From Alphaproteobacteria bacterium UBA2784 (GTDB taxonomy: Bacteria; Pseudomonadota; Alphaproteobacteria; Micropepsales; Micropepsaceae): a stretch of DNA of 32,997 nucleotides. The stretch is taken from assembly GCA_002352285.1 (NCBI GenBank), contig DEIC01000078.1, forward strand, positions 1 through 32,997, written 5' to 3'. A program made the position numbers and the translations under genes. A model generated the notes under the pieces. It searched no databases, was not told the origin of the DNA, and saw only the letters and a program-made list of their open reading frames with translations. Each line of letters starts with the position of its first letter. The stretch's first letter is position 1. Of the stretch, positions 8,139 to 16,137 are shown in pieces.

Positions 8139-9662
8139 TCACGGCCCCAAAATCACATCATCTGTCAGTGCCCATGTCCGGGCGGCCTGCGGCAGCGGGT
8201 CGGAAAGCAGAGCAGCATCAGGATGAAACCGCATCACCTTGCGCGGACCCTTGCCCAGCACGGGCCACGCGCCGGTTTCCGCCGTTTGCGGTGCACCGCT
8301 TTCGGCAAAATTCGCCCAGGCATCCATCATCAGATGGGATAGCCGCGTCACCGCCTCACCCGAACCGAAAAAGCGATTGACCGGCGAGACATGATGCGTG
8401 CCGAACACAAAGCCAAGCTCCAGCGCGTGGCACGCGCCCAGCCCCAGCAACGGCGACTTGTAGTCAAAGCGATAGGCATGCACCGGCGCGCCCGCCGCCA
8501 TCTGCGCATCGGCAAGCCGTGTGCTGGGCTCGGTAAACACCTTGTGCGTCATCATTGCGTTGAACCGGTCGAAGGATGAACCTTCGTCATGTGCCAGCAG
8601 CAATTCGCGCGCCAGAAGATCGCCGAATGTCATGCGTGCGCGCGTCTCAAGCCTGCGCTTGCTCATGGCGCGCAAATGCGGCAGCAGGCCGGAAAAGAGC
8701 TTCCATTCCTCCGCCGTGGTGCCTGTCAGCAGCGCAACATTTTTCGCAGCACCTTTGCGCAGCGCGCGGATGGGCGGCTCGGTCAGGATCACATCATCCA
8801 GACACGGCTGAAACGGCATGCGGCCCAGATGGCCTGCATCGCGGCTTTCGCGCGATTCCAGAATGATGCGCGTCTGCACCTGCATCAGCTTGTTGGCGGG
8901 CACATCGTAAAGCTGCTCGGCCCGCGCGGGCGCGATGCCAAGATGGCGCAGGAAGCGTGCGGCCACACGGGTTGAACGATCGCGCGGATGACCCACATGG
9001 GCCGCACCTGATTGCGTGATCGCGCGTTTGAAAAGGCCCTTTGAGGCAGGCATCGACATCAGCGTCGCGATGCTCATCGCGCCCGCGCTCTCGCCGAACA
9101 CGGTGACATTGCCGGGATCGCCGCCAAAGCAGGCGATGTTTTCCTTGACCCACTGCAGCGCCATCAGCTGGTCCGACAGGCCCTCGGTTCCCGTTGCCGG
9201 AACGCGCCCGTTGGTGATGTCGTTGAGATTGAGAAAGCCGAGCGCCCCCAGCCGGTAGTTGACGGTGACGATGACATGGTTTGAGCGCGCCGTCAGATAG
9301 CGGCCATTATAGATGCCGCTGGAGCCCGAGCCGAACACGAAGGCGCCGCCATGAAACCACACCATCACCGGCCGCTTGTGATCGTCGCAGGCCGGCGTCC
9401 AGATATTGAGCGACAGGCAATCTTCGCCCTGATGCTCCATGCTGGCGCCCAGCAATTGCGCAATGCGGCTCGACGTCTGTGGCGCAATCGGACCATTGAC
9501 GGTGGCGTCCGCTACGCCCGCCCACGGCTTGACCGCCTCCGGCCGCGCCCAGCGTCTGGCTGTGGCAAAGCGGATGCCGCGAAAAACATCCATGCCGTGG
9601 CGATGCATGCCGCGCAATTTGCCGCGCGGGGTCTCGACAATTTTCTCAACGCCAATGGTCAT
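8139..9662 (-). CDS. type B carboxylesterase
   Basis: A 507-residue alpha/beta-hydrolase of the carboxylesterase type B (cholinesterase-like) family, which hydrolyses carboxylic esters. EDCLSLNIWTP (about 80-90) and VMVWFHGGAFVFGSG (oxyanion hole, about 99-113) are typical. The nucleophile is Ser192 in FGESAGAMS. An acidic member is likely in TTAEEWKLF (about residue 320), and the His lies in GACHALELGFVFG (about residue 409). No signal peptide is visible, so it is probably cytoplasmic. It is the last gene of a tight minus-strand set; its ATG begins 9 bases after the stop of the glutathione transferase gene. The natural ester is unknown. A 93-base gap follows before the CopA-MtgA start. Confidence 0.93.
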   Translation of the reverse strand: MTIGVEKIVETPRGKLRGMHRHGMDVFRGIRFATARRWARPEAVKPWAGVADATVNGPIAPQTSSRIAQLLGASMEHQGEDCLSLNIWTPACDDHKRPVMVWFHGGAFVFGSGSSGIYNGRYLTARSNHVIVTVNYRLGALGFLNLNDITNGRVPATGTEGLSDQLMALQWVKENIACFGGDPGNVTVFGESAGAMSIATLMSMPASKGLFKRAITQSGAAHVGHPRDRSTRVAARFLRHLGIAPARAEQLYDVPANKLMQVQTRIILESRESRDAGHLGRMPFQPCLDDVILTEPPIRALRKGAAKNVALLTGTTAEEWKLFSGLLPHLRAMSKRRLETRARMTFGDLLARELLLAHDEGSSFDRFNAMMTHKVFTEPSTRLADAQMAAGAPVHAYRFDYKSPLLGLGACHALELGFVFGTHHVSPVNRFFGSGEAVTRLSHLMMDAWANFAESGAPQTAETGAWPVLGKGPRKVMRFHPDAALLSDPLPQAARTWALTDDVILGP

Positions 9663-9671
9663 GCTGCCGCT

Positions 9672-10598
9672 TCAATCCACCCGTTTCACAACAAACCCGA
9701 TACGCGGGAAATGCACCACCACATCGCCGGTCTCGGGCGCGTTCCGCAGGATCGCAATGTGCTGCGCAGAAGAGGAAACAACAACACCCGTCACCGGATC
9801 GCGGCCATAATCATCCGGCGTCACGCTGACGCGCATGCCGGGTTTGAGCCCGTTGGGATCATGCAGGTCGGCGGCTTCCTTTGTGGTGCTGGTGGCGGCC
9901 TTGGCGATGGCCAGCGCCTCCTCCCCCGTCATGCGCGACGACGTGCCGTGACCCAGGGCGGTGACGCGCGCAAACCACGCATCGACTGCCGGAAATTCTT
10001 TCAGGAGCTTTTCGGCAGACGCTGCCACAGCACCCTTCAGAAACCACACATTCATGTGGGCGTGGATGTCGTTCACGTCAGGCGCTTCGCCGGAAAGAAA
10101 CGCGCGGCCATCTGAAAGCTGATCCGCAATCAGCCCGGCATGGGCGCGCCACTGATCCCGGAACTGGGGCATGACGGCCCGCATTGCCTGCGTATCAAAC
10201 GGCCGGTCGGGCATGAGTTTCGCACGGTCTGCAGCAAATTCCTTGGGCAGGAAGTCGCCCACCTCGCCAAAGATCAGCGGAATGGTGGCCGGGAAAAAGG
10301 CGCGATCACTCCACAGCGCCGTCATGAAGCCGGTCCCCTTGCCGCGGAACAGCGGCGGCGCCGGATGACGGCGTTCGATCTCGCGCAGGATGATCTGCGT
10401 GTCGCAATAGATGTCAGCGCCGATCTGCATGACGGGCGTCTTGCGATAGCCGCCGGTCAGCGGCATCAGCAAAGGCTTGGGCATCATCGTGGGAATGTGG
10501 ACCGATGCCCACGAGATACCCTTGATGCCAAAGGCCACCCGCACCTTCTCGCTGAACGGAGACTGCGGGTAATGATGCAGGATGATGGTGTCGCTCAC
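9672..10598 (-). CDS. glutathione S-transferase family protein with a C-terminal beta-rich extension
   Basis: A 308-residue GST-like protein. The N-terminal thioredoxin-fold domain begins IILHHYPQSPFSEKVRVAFGIKGI (about 5-28), with a Ser of the PQSPFSEK segment where many bacterial GSTs have their catalytic Ser or Cys. TPVMQIGADIYCDTQIILREIE (about 54-75) is the glutathione-binding part. A helical domain runs to about 235. The remaining 65 residues or so (GLKPGMRVSVTPDDYGRDPVTG and onward) look like a small beta-barrel, which ordinary GSTs lack. The start codon overlaps the stop of the metallo-hydrolase gene by four bases (ATGA), indicating translational coupling. The substrate is unknown; neighbours suggest a role in breakdown of an ester-containing or electrophilic compound. 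Confidence 0.88.
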   Translation of the reverse strand: MSDTIILHHYPQSPFSEKVRVAFGIKGISWASVHIPTMMPKPLLMPLTGGYRKTPVMQIGADIYCDTQIILREIERRHPAPPLFRGKGTGFMTALWSDRAFFPATIPLIFGEVGDFLPKEFAADRAKLMPDRPFDTQAMRAVMPQFRDQWRAHAGLIADQLSDGRAFLSGEAPDVNDIHAHMNVWFLKGAVAASAEKLLKEFPAVDAWFARVTALGHGTSSRMTGEEALAIAKAATSTTKEAADLHDPNGLKPGMRVSVTPDDYGRDPVTGVVVSSSAQHIAILRNAPETGDVVVHFPRIGFVVKRVD

Positions 10599-11566
10599 TT
10601 GCGGCGCGCCTTCCAGATGAGAGCCATACGCCCGAACAGTTCGGCAGGATCAGGTGTTTTCTCGGTCGATCCGAATTCGCGGTAAAGCGTTGCGACATTG
10701 ACGGCAATGCGCTCTGCATCGCCCCAGCTGTCATAGTCGCCCAGTGAAATGTCGATGGCCGCCTCAAACGAGGAAAGCCCCGCATCAAAGCGCTTCTTCG
10801 CCTCGTCACGGATATAGACGAGATAGTCGCGCACCGCGCGCACGCCGCTCTTGTCGGTGATGGGTCCGTGCCCCGGCACGATGGTTTCAACATCCAGCGC
10901 CAGAATTTTCTCGCAAGCTGCAATCCAGTTGGATGACGGCCCCGCCCACATGATCGGATGCCCCTCGATGAAGAGAATGTCGCCGGTATAGACACAACGG
11001 TCATCCGGCACATGCACCAGCACATCGCCGCCGGTATGGGCAGGGCCAACTTCGATCAGCTCCACACGCTTCGACCCGACGTGGCGCGTCATATGGCCGG
11101 TGAATGTGGTTGTGGGCAGCGCTTGAGGAATGTCATTGAAGTCAAATGCCCCGAAACAATGCGTCAGATACGCGCCCATCTCGCCAAGGCCGGGGGCCGC
11201 CTTCATGAACCCCTGCAGCAGTGCGGGTGGCTCACGCGTCATTTCCTCTTTGGCATGCGCGCTCGCAATGATCTCCGCGCCCTGCACCAGACAATTGCCA
11301 TAGCAATGATCGCCATTGTGATGCGTGTTGACGAGCGTGCCGATCTTTTTTGCCGCAGCCGGGCTCGCCCGCTTCATCGCGCCCAGCATGTCACGCGTGA
11401 GGTTGAGATCAAAAAGCGTATCGACCAGAAGCGCCTCGCCGCCATCGCAGATCAGCCCGGCATTTGACCAGCCCCACGAGCCATCCGGCTGAAGCCACGC
11501 AAAGCAGCCGCAGCCAAGGTCTTCCAGTCCCTTGCGATAGCCAAAGCGCGGATGGGCAAGTTTCAT
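10595..11566 (-). CDS. metallo-beta-lactamase fold hydrolase
   Basis: A 323-residue metallo-hydrolase. The metal-binding motif HHNGDH is seen in LVNTHHNGDHCYGN, and a later HTGGDVLVHVPDDRCVYTGDILF gives further His and Asp ligands. Family members include beta-lactamases, lactonases, glyoxalase II and thioesterases, and the sequence does not decide between them. ATG 11566 was chosen because GGGAG lies 8 bases before it and the family alignment begins about there. A longer frame to 11650 exists but would overlap the preceding gene's end. The stop overlaps the next gene's ATG. The gap to the upstream decarboxylase-like gene is 16 bases. Confidence 0.88.
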   Translation of the reverse strand: MKLAHPRFGYRKGLEDLGCGCFAWLQPDGSWGWSNAGLICDGGEALLVDTLFDLNLTRDMLGAMKRASPAAAKKIGTLVNTHHNGDHCYGNCLVQGAEIIASAHAKEEMTREPPALLQGFMKAAPGLGEMGAYLTHCFGAFDFNDIPQALPTTTFTGHMTRHVGSKRVELIEVGPAHTGGDVLVHVPDDRCVYTGDILFIEGHPIMWAGPSSNWIAACEKILALDVETIVPGHGPITDKSGVRAVRDYLVYIRDEAKKRFDAGLSSFEAAIDISLGDYDSWGDAERIAVNVATLYREFGSTEKTPDPAELFGRMALIWKARRK

Positions 11567-11582
11567 CGGCTTTGCTCCCGTA

Positions 11583-12140
11583 TCAGGCGTTGCGCGAAAG
11601 ATTGACTTTGACCGCGCCTTCGCCGTCAAGCGAGACATCGAAGGTCTCAAGGAACCGGCTCACCAGCATGTAAAAGCCGATCGTCACAGTCAGCTCCTGC
11701 ATCTCCTTGAGCGACAGGCAGGAAGCAAGCGGCTGATAGGTGTCATCGCCCGCCCGCACGTTTTTCACCACATCATCGGTAAAGCGCATGACGAGGCGCT
11801 GCACATCATCAAACACGCGCGCATCAGGCCCTTCATGGATGGCCGCCAGCAACACATCGCTCATGCCGATGTCGCGCCCGATCTTTTCATGCTGCGCCAC
11901 TTCGTAGGGCGCGCGCGACAGCACGCCCACCCGGATGATCGCAATCTCGCGCAGCACCGGATCGAGTTTCGTTTTCATCAGGAGAAAATTTCCGAACTGC
12001 ACAAAGGCGGGCAGCAGCGCACCGCCATGCGCCATGGTGCGGAAGATGTTGAGCGGCGGCAGCTTGGCCATGATCTCGCGCGCTTCCGGTGGCGCCGATT
12101 CCGCGTTGAGAAGGCGCACGCGCCCCGCTTTCATCGCCAT
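11583..12140 (-). CDS. carboxymuconolactone decarboxylase-like (AhpD fold) protein
   Basis: A 185-residue member of the carboxymuconolactone decarboxylase/AhpD fold. LDPVLREIAIIRVGVLSRAPYEVAQHEKIGRDIGMSD is the family core. The CxxC redox pair of AhpD is absent: YEVAQH stands in its place, as in the non-redox group. So a peroxidase-partner role is unlikely, and a role in catabolism of a ring-derived or acidic compound is possible but unproven. Start: GTG 12143, ATG 12140 and ATG 12134 are all in frame. GAGGGG lies 8 bases before ATG 12140, which I prefer. It is the first gene of a four-gene minus-strand set and is divergent from the acyl-CoA ligase gene across about 136 bases. Confidence 0.85.
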   Translation of the reverse strand: MAMKAGRVRLLNAESAPPEAREIMAKLPPLNIFRTMAHGGALLPAFVQFGNFLLMKTKLDPVLREIAIIRVGVLSRAPYEVAQHEKIGRDIGMSDVLLAAIHEGPDARVFDDVQRLVMRFTDDVVKNVRAGDDTYQPLASCLSLKEMQELTVTIGFYMLVSRFLETFDVSLDGEGAVKVNLSRNA

Positions 12141-12188
12141 CACCTATTCCCCTCTTTTTCACTGGACTTTGAGCGCCCATGCGGCGGG

Positions 12189-12216
12189 TTGCCACAGGCC
12201 GAATGCTTGCTACAGT
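12189..12216 (+). promoter_or_regulatory. possible sigma-70-type promoter of the acyl-CoA ligase gene
   Basis: TTGCCA (12189-12194) and TACAGT (12211-12216) are separated by 16 bases in the divergent gap between the decarboxylase-like and ligase genes, about 60 bases before the ligase ATG. The match is moderate and the call tentative. Confidence 0.3.
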
Positions 12217-12276
12217 CCCGCCGCCACCGGGCCATCTTTCACGCATTTCGGGGCGTCGCCAAGGAGCAGTCTTTCG

Positions 12277-13839
12277 ATGTTCGACCTTTCTGCCATCCGC
12301 ACCTGCGCCGATCTCACCCGCTCGCAAGCCAAGGTGCGGCCCAATGACATCGCCATGGTGTTTGAGACGCGCGCCACAAGCTTTGGGGAGCTTGACGCAA
12401 GGGCAAGTCAGGTTGCCAACGGCCTCATCCAGCTGGGCGTCAAGCCGCAGGCCCGCATCGGCTATATCGGCATGAACTCGGACTGGTTTTTTGAGGTGGT
12501 CACGGGCTGCTTCAAGTCGAACACGGTTCTGGTGGGCGTGAACTGGCGTCTGGCCGGGCCGGAAGTCGTTTACGTGCTCAACGACGCGCATGCCGAGGTG
12601 ATGTTTGTCGGCGCTGAATTCGTGCCGCTGATCGAGGCGATCAAGGGCGAGCTGAAAACCGTCAAGCACTTCATTGCTGTCGATGGCGGCCATGCCAGCT
12701 GGCCCTCATACGCCGAATGGCGCGACCGCCAGAGCCGCACCGATCCGATGGTTTCAACCAAGGGCAGCGATGACGTCATCCAGCTTTATACCTCGGGCAC
12801 CACGGGCCACCCCAAGGGCGTACAGCTGACCAACGACAATTACATCGCCTTCTTTGCGATGGCCGAAAAGGCAGGCTGGGCGCTCTATGATGCAGGTGCG
12901 CCCAATCTGGTCGCCATGCCGAACTTCCACGTGGCGGGCGTGAACGCGGGTCTTGTTTCCATCGGTCAGGGCGCGTGCGGCGTCGTGATGAAGATGGTCG
13001 ATCCGGTCAAGGTGCTCGACGTGATTGAGAAATATCGCATCCGCGACATGTTCCTGGTGCCTGCTGTCATCCAGTTCCTGATCCAGGTGCCCGGCCTGGA
13101 GAAACGCGATCTCTCATCGCTGAAGCGCGTATTCTATGGCGCCTCGCCGATTGCAGAGGAAACGCTGGTCACCGCCCAGCGTCTGTTGAAATGCGACTTT
13201 CTGCAGCTTTATGGCCTCACCGAAACCGTGGGCGCGGGCACGATGCTCGCCCCGCCCGATCATGTCGGCCACCGCCTGCGCTCCTGCGGCAAGCCCTATC
13301 CCGGCTTCGACATCCGCGTTGTTGATGAAAACGGCAAGGACGTGAAAACCGGCAGCGTGGGCGAGATCATCATGCGCTCGCCCACCATCATGAAGGGCTA
13401 CTGGAACAAGCCCGAGGCAACCGCGAAGTCCATCGTCAATGGCTGGTTCCACACGGGCGATGCCGGCTTCTTCGACGAAGACGGTTTCCTGTTCATCTAT
13501 GACCGCGTGAAGGACATGATCGTTTCGGGCGGCGAGAACATCTATCCCGCCGAAGTCGAAAATGCCCTGATGGCGCATCCTGCCATCGCCGATGCCGCCG
13601 TGATCGGCGTACCCGACGAGAAGTGGGGCGAGGCCGTGAAGGGCGTGGTGGTTCTGAAAAAGGATGCCAAGGCCGATCCCGCCGAGATCATCAATTTCTG
13701 CCGGTCGAAAATCGCAGGCTATAAATGCCCGAAGTCGATCGACTTTATCGCCGCCCTGCCCCGCAATCCATCGGGCAAGATTCTCCGCCGCGAACTGCGC
13801 GAACCCTATTGGGCCGGCAAGGCGCGCCGGGTGAATTGA
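12277..13839 (+). CDS. acyl-CoA synthetase / AMP-binding ligase
   Basis: A 520-residue adenylate-forming ligase that activates a carboxylic acid to its CoA thioester through an acyl-AMP. Motifs are LYTSGTTGHPKG (phosphate loop, about 170-181), QLYGLTETVG, GWFHTGDAGF, YDRVKDMIVSGGENIYPAEVE (hinge) and NPSGKILRRELR with the C-terminal catalytic Lys501. It resembles medium/long-chain fatty acyl or aryl acid ligases; the exact acid cannot be read off. ATG 12277 was chosen because AAGGAG precedes it by 10 bases and the N-terminus matches the family. The frame stays open far upstream, but that part overlaps the divergent gene. It is transcribed away from the esterase set, and a MOSC gene follows after one base. 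Confidence 0.93.
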   Translation: MFDLSAIRTCADLTRSQAKVRPNDIAMVFETRATSFGELDARASQVANGLIQLGVKPQARIGYIGMNSDWFFEVVTGCFKSNTVLVGVNWRLAGPEVVYVLNDAHAEVMFVGAEFVPLIEAIKGELKTVKHFIAVDGGHASWPSYAEWRDRQSRTDPMVSTKGSDDVIQLYTSGTTGHPKGVQLTNDNYIAFFAMAEKAGWALYDAGAPNLVAMPNFHVAGVNAGLVSIGQGACGVVMKMVDPVKVLDVIEKYRIRDMFLVPAVIQFLIQVPGLEKRDLSSLKRVFYGASPIAEETLVTAQRLLKCDFLQLYGLTETVGAGTMLAPPDHVGHRLRSCGKPYPGFDIRVVDENGKDVKTGSVGEIIMRSPTIMKGYWNKPEATAKSIVNGWFHTGDAGFFDEDGFLFIYDRVKDMIVSGGENIYPAEVENALMAHPAIADAAVIGVPDEKWGEAVKGVVVLKKDAKADPAEIINFCRSKIAGYKCPKSIDFIAALPRNPSGKILRRELREPYWAGKARRVN

Positions 13840-13840
13840 G

Positions 13841-14290
13841 GTGACCACCGCAGGAAAACTTCTCGCCATTCAGCGGGCCGCCCAATTACGCGGGCCGCTT
13901 GAAGCCGTCACCCATGTTGCGGTCAGCGCAGCCACGGGCATCGAGGGTGACGCGCGCGGCGTCAAGAAGGACCGGCAGGTGACGATCGTCTTCAGCGATG
14001 GCTGGCAGGCGGCCTGCCGCGAACTCAACGCCGATCTGCCGTGGACATTGCGCCGCGCCAATCTTCTGGTCGATGGCATGAGCGCGCCGCGCGAATGGGG
14101 CGCGCGCTTGCGCATCGGCCCGGTGCTCCTGATGGTGACGGAGGAGACCAAACCCTGCGGCGTCATGGAAAAGCAGCACGCAGGTCTTCGCGCGGCGCTG
14201 GCGCCCGACTGGCGCGGCGGCGTCTGCTGCAAGGTGCTGGAGGGCGGTGTGATCTCAACCGGCGACAGGGTCGAACTGGTCAGCGATTAG
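13841..14290 (+). CDS. MOSC-domain protein
   Basis: A 149-residue protein with a MOSC (molybdenum cofactor sulfurase C-terminal) domain, a beta-barrel fold that binds molybdenum cofactor or carries sulfur. GIEGDARGVKKDRQVTIVF, EETKPCGVMEKQHAGL and GGVCCKVLEGGVISTGDRV follow the family pattern; the Cys of TKPC is the likely conserved one. Single-domain MOSC proteins act in Moco-enzyme sulfuration or in molybdenum-dependent detoxification, but this one has no Moco enzyme nearby. It starts with GTG 13841, one base after the ligase stop, and is probably cotranscribed with it. Confidence 0.85.
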   Translation: MTTAGKLLAIQRAAQLRGPLEAVTHVAVSAATGIEGDARGVKKDRQVTIVFSDGWQAACRELNADLPWTLRRANLLVDGMSAPREWGARLRIGPVLLMVTEETKPCGVMEKQHAGLRAALAPDWRGGVCCKVLEGGVISTGDRVELVSD

Positions 14291-14459
14291 CCGTCGGCGC
14301 GCGCAAACCCGGAAAATTCTGCCGCCTGAAGTCGGCGCCGATGCCGCCGTGCGCCGCGCAACCCACTGAAAAGATTCGCGGGAGCCGTCTGGCGCGGCCC
14401 TTGCTTGGCACATGGTGAACACTTCGTTTCACCGGCCAGAAGGCCCAAGGAGATGCGCC

Positions 14460-14669
14460 ATGCTTACCGCCCACGACTTCCAGTCGCTTGCCGCCTTCAT
14501 GGTGGAAAAGCACGGCGCCAACGCGCTCGGCTTTGCCGAACGCGCCGTCAATGAACTTGAAGGCCAGGGCGAGGAGACACGCGCCCATCACTGGCGCTGC
14601 CTGCGCTCGCTGGTGGTAGACATGCTGGCGGGCCGCCTGTCGCGCCGTGCCCGCATCACCATCCAGTAA
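14460..14669 (+). CDS. small hypothetical protein (69 residues)
   Basis: I do not recognise this protein. It is 69 residues, highly charged and probably all-helical (HDFQSLAAFMVEKHGANAL, FAERAVNELEGQGEETRAHHW, then a basic C-terminus). There is no signal peptide or membrane segment. ATG 14460 has an excellent AAGGAG 7 bases upstream, which argues it is translated and that the upstream GTG at 14412 is not the start. It stands alone: 169 bases after the MOSC gene, and ending 3 bases from the convergent cysK stop. The gap 14291-14459 shows no clear promoter. Confidence 0.7.
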   Translation: MLTAHDFQSLAAFMVEKHGANALGFAERAVNELEGQGEETRAHHWRCLRSLVVDMLAGRLSRRARITIQ

Positions 14670-14672
14670 GTT

Positions 14673-15635
14673 TCACAGCCCCTCGAACAGCGCCGTCGAA
14701 AGATAGCGTTCGGCAAACGAGGGAATGATGACAACAACCGTCTTGCCCGCCATCGCCGGGCGTGACGCGACCTCAAGCCCTGCTGCCAGCGCCGCACCAC
14801 TGGAAATGCCGCAGGGAATGCCCTCAAGCCGCGCTGCCTTGCGCGCGTGCTGGAACGCCGTCTCGTTCGAGATCGTGATGATCTCGTCAATCACGCCGCG
14901 ATCAAGAATGCCGGGCACAAAGCCTGCGCCAATACCCTGAATCTTGTGCGGCCCCGGCGCGCGGCCCGAAAGCACCGCTGAATCTTCCGGTTCCACCGCC
15001 ACCATGCGCAAACCGGGCTTGCGCGCTTTCAGAACACTGCCCACGCCGGTGATCGTGCCGCCCGTGCCGATGCCGCTGATGACGGCATCCACCTTGCCAT
15101 CCGTATCGTTCCAGATTTCCTCGGCCGTGGTGCGGCGGTGGATCTCGGGATTGGCGGGATTTTCAAATTGCTGCGGAATGACAGAATTGGGCGTCGCCGC
15201 CGAAAGCTCCTGCGCCCGCGCCACCGCCCCGCGCATGCCGTTGGCCGCGGGCGTCAGCTCCAGTTCAGCGCCAAGCAGGAGGAGCATCTTGCGCCGCTCC
15301 ACCGACATCGATTCCGGCATGCACAGGATCAGGCGATAGCCGCGCGCCGCCGCCACAAAGGCCAGCGCAATGCCGGTATTGCCCGACGTCGGCTCGATGA
15401 TGACGCTTTTGCCGCGCGTGAGTTTGCCCGAAGCCTCCAGCGCATCAATCATGGCAACGCCAATGCGGTCTTTCACGCTGGCAATCGGATTGAAGAATTC
15501 GAGCTTGAGCAGAAGATCAGCCTTCGCGCCCGCCTCGCGCGCAAGGCGCGGCACGCGCACCAAAGGCGTATCGCCGATGGTTTCCGTGATTGAATCATAG
15601 ATGCGGCCGCGGCCGGGCTTTTTCTGGCTGCTCAT
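14673..15635 (-). CDS. cysK: cysteine synthase A (O-acetylserine sulfhydrylase)
   Basis: A 320-residue PLP enzyme that makes L-cysteine from O-acetylserine and sulfide. PLP-binding Lys55 lies in NPIASVKDRIG. The substrate loop is PTSGNTGIALA (about 82-92), the phosphate-binding loop is GIGTGGTITGVG (about 188-199), and PCGISSGAALAA is near residue 275. Length and motifs fit CysK rather than cystathionine beta-synthase. ATG 15635 lies 13 bases after the stop of the Rrf2 regulator gene, so the pair is cotranscribed. The 3' end faces the small + strand gene with only 3 bases between and no visible terminator. Confidence 0.95.
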   Translation of the reverse strand: MSSQKKPGRGRIYDSITETIGDTPLVRVPRLAREAGAKADLLLKLEFFNPIASVKDRIGVAMIDALEASGKLTRGKSVIIEPTSGNTGIALAFVAAARGYRLILCMPESMSVERRKMLLLLGAELELTPAANGMRGAVARAQELSAATPNSVIPQQFENPANPEIHRRTTAEEIWNDTDGKVDAVISGIGTGGTITGVGSVLKARKPGLRMVAVEPEDSAVLSGRAPGPHKIQGIGAGFVPGILDRGVIDEIITISNETAFQHARKAARLEGIPCGISSGAALAAGLEVASRPAMAGKTVVVIIPSFAERYLSTALFEGL

Positions 15636-15648
15636 CGCTCATTCTCTC

Positions 15649-16101
15649 TCAGATGGTGAAATCCTGGCGCTCGGCTTCCGTTGCCGCCACGCCCTTCTTC
15701 TCGGCCTCGTTGCAGAGGTCTTCGATGGTGATGGCATCAAGCTGTGTCATCAGGCCGGCGTGGGTTTTCTCCACGAGGGGCCGCACCACGCGCTGGGCAA
15801 GCTCCGAGCCGGGCGCCAGGGGCTCCTCGTCAGCGACCTCCAGCATGGCGACAACGCGCACCACATCGCCGACAGAGATGCGCCGCCGCTCACGCGCCAG
15901 GCGATAACCGCCGCGCGGGCCGCGCACACCGCGCAGGATGCCCGCATGCACAAGGCTCTGCATCACCTGTTCCAGATAGCGCTGGGGAATGCCCTGCCGC
16001 CGCGTGATCTCCTTGGATTGCACCGGGTCGGGCCGCGCATTGATGGCAATGTCAACCACTGCTTCAAGCGCAAGGATCGTCTTTCGTGAAAGTCTCAGCA
16101 T
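15649..16101 (-). CDS. Rrf2-family transcriptional regulator
   Basis: A 150-residue Rrf2-type winged-helix repressor. The DNA-binding part is SKEITRRQGIPQRYLEQVMQSLVHAGIL followed by a wing, RGVRGPRGGYRLAR (about 29-70). The three-cysteine cluster that binds 2Fe-2S in IscR and NsrR is absent; only one Cys (EDLCNEAEK) is present. So it is closer in type to CymR, the cysteine-metabolism repressor that senses through CysK in Bacillus. It lies directly upstream of cysK, 13 bases apart, and 36 bases downstream of dut. A role in cysteine regulation is inferred from these facts. Confidence 0.88.
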   Translation of the reverse strand: MLRLSRKTILALEAVVDIAINARPDPVQSKEITRRQGIPQRYLEQVMQSLVHAGILRGVRGPRGGYRLARERRRISVGDVVRVVAMLEVADEEPLAPGSELAQRVVRPLVEKTHAGLMTQLDAITIEDLCNEAEKKGVAATEAERQDFTI

Positions 16102-16137
16102 TGTTTCTGCTCAGTCGTGAATGTGGGGGAAAGTCAC

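Noticed and set aside
11567..11650. Longer N-terminus of the metallo-hydrolase
   Set aside because: Overlaps the end of the upstream gene; GGGAG 8 bases before ATG 11566 and the family start favour the shorter form.
5130..12140. Large overlapping frames on the opposite strand (for example 6519-7679 and 9351-10115)
   Set aside because: They are antisense to well-supported genes, have no recognisable motifs, and show the low-complexity Arg/Ala/His content typical of reverse frames in GC-rich DNA.
11583..12140. AhpD peroxidase partner
   Set aside because: The required CxxC pair is missing, so only the fold-level name was kept.
11935..12276. Longer N-terminus of the acyl-CoA ligase
   Set aside because: The extra sequence lies antisense to the decarboxylase-like gene and has no family match; ATG 12277 has AAGGAG.
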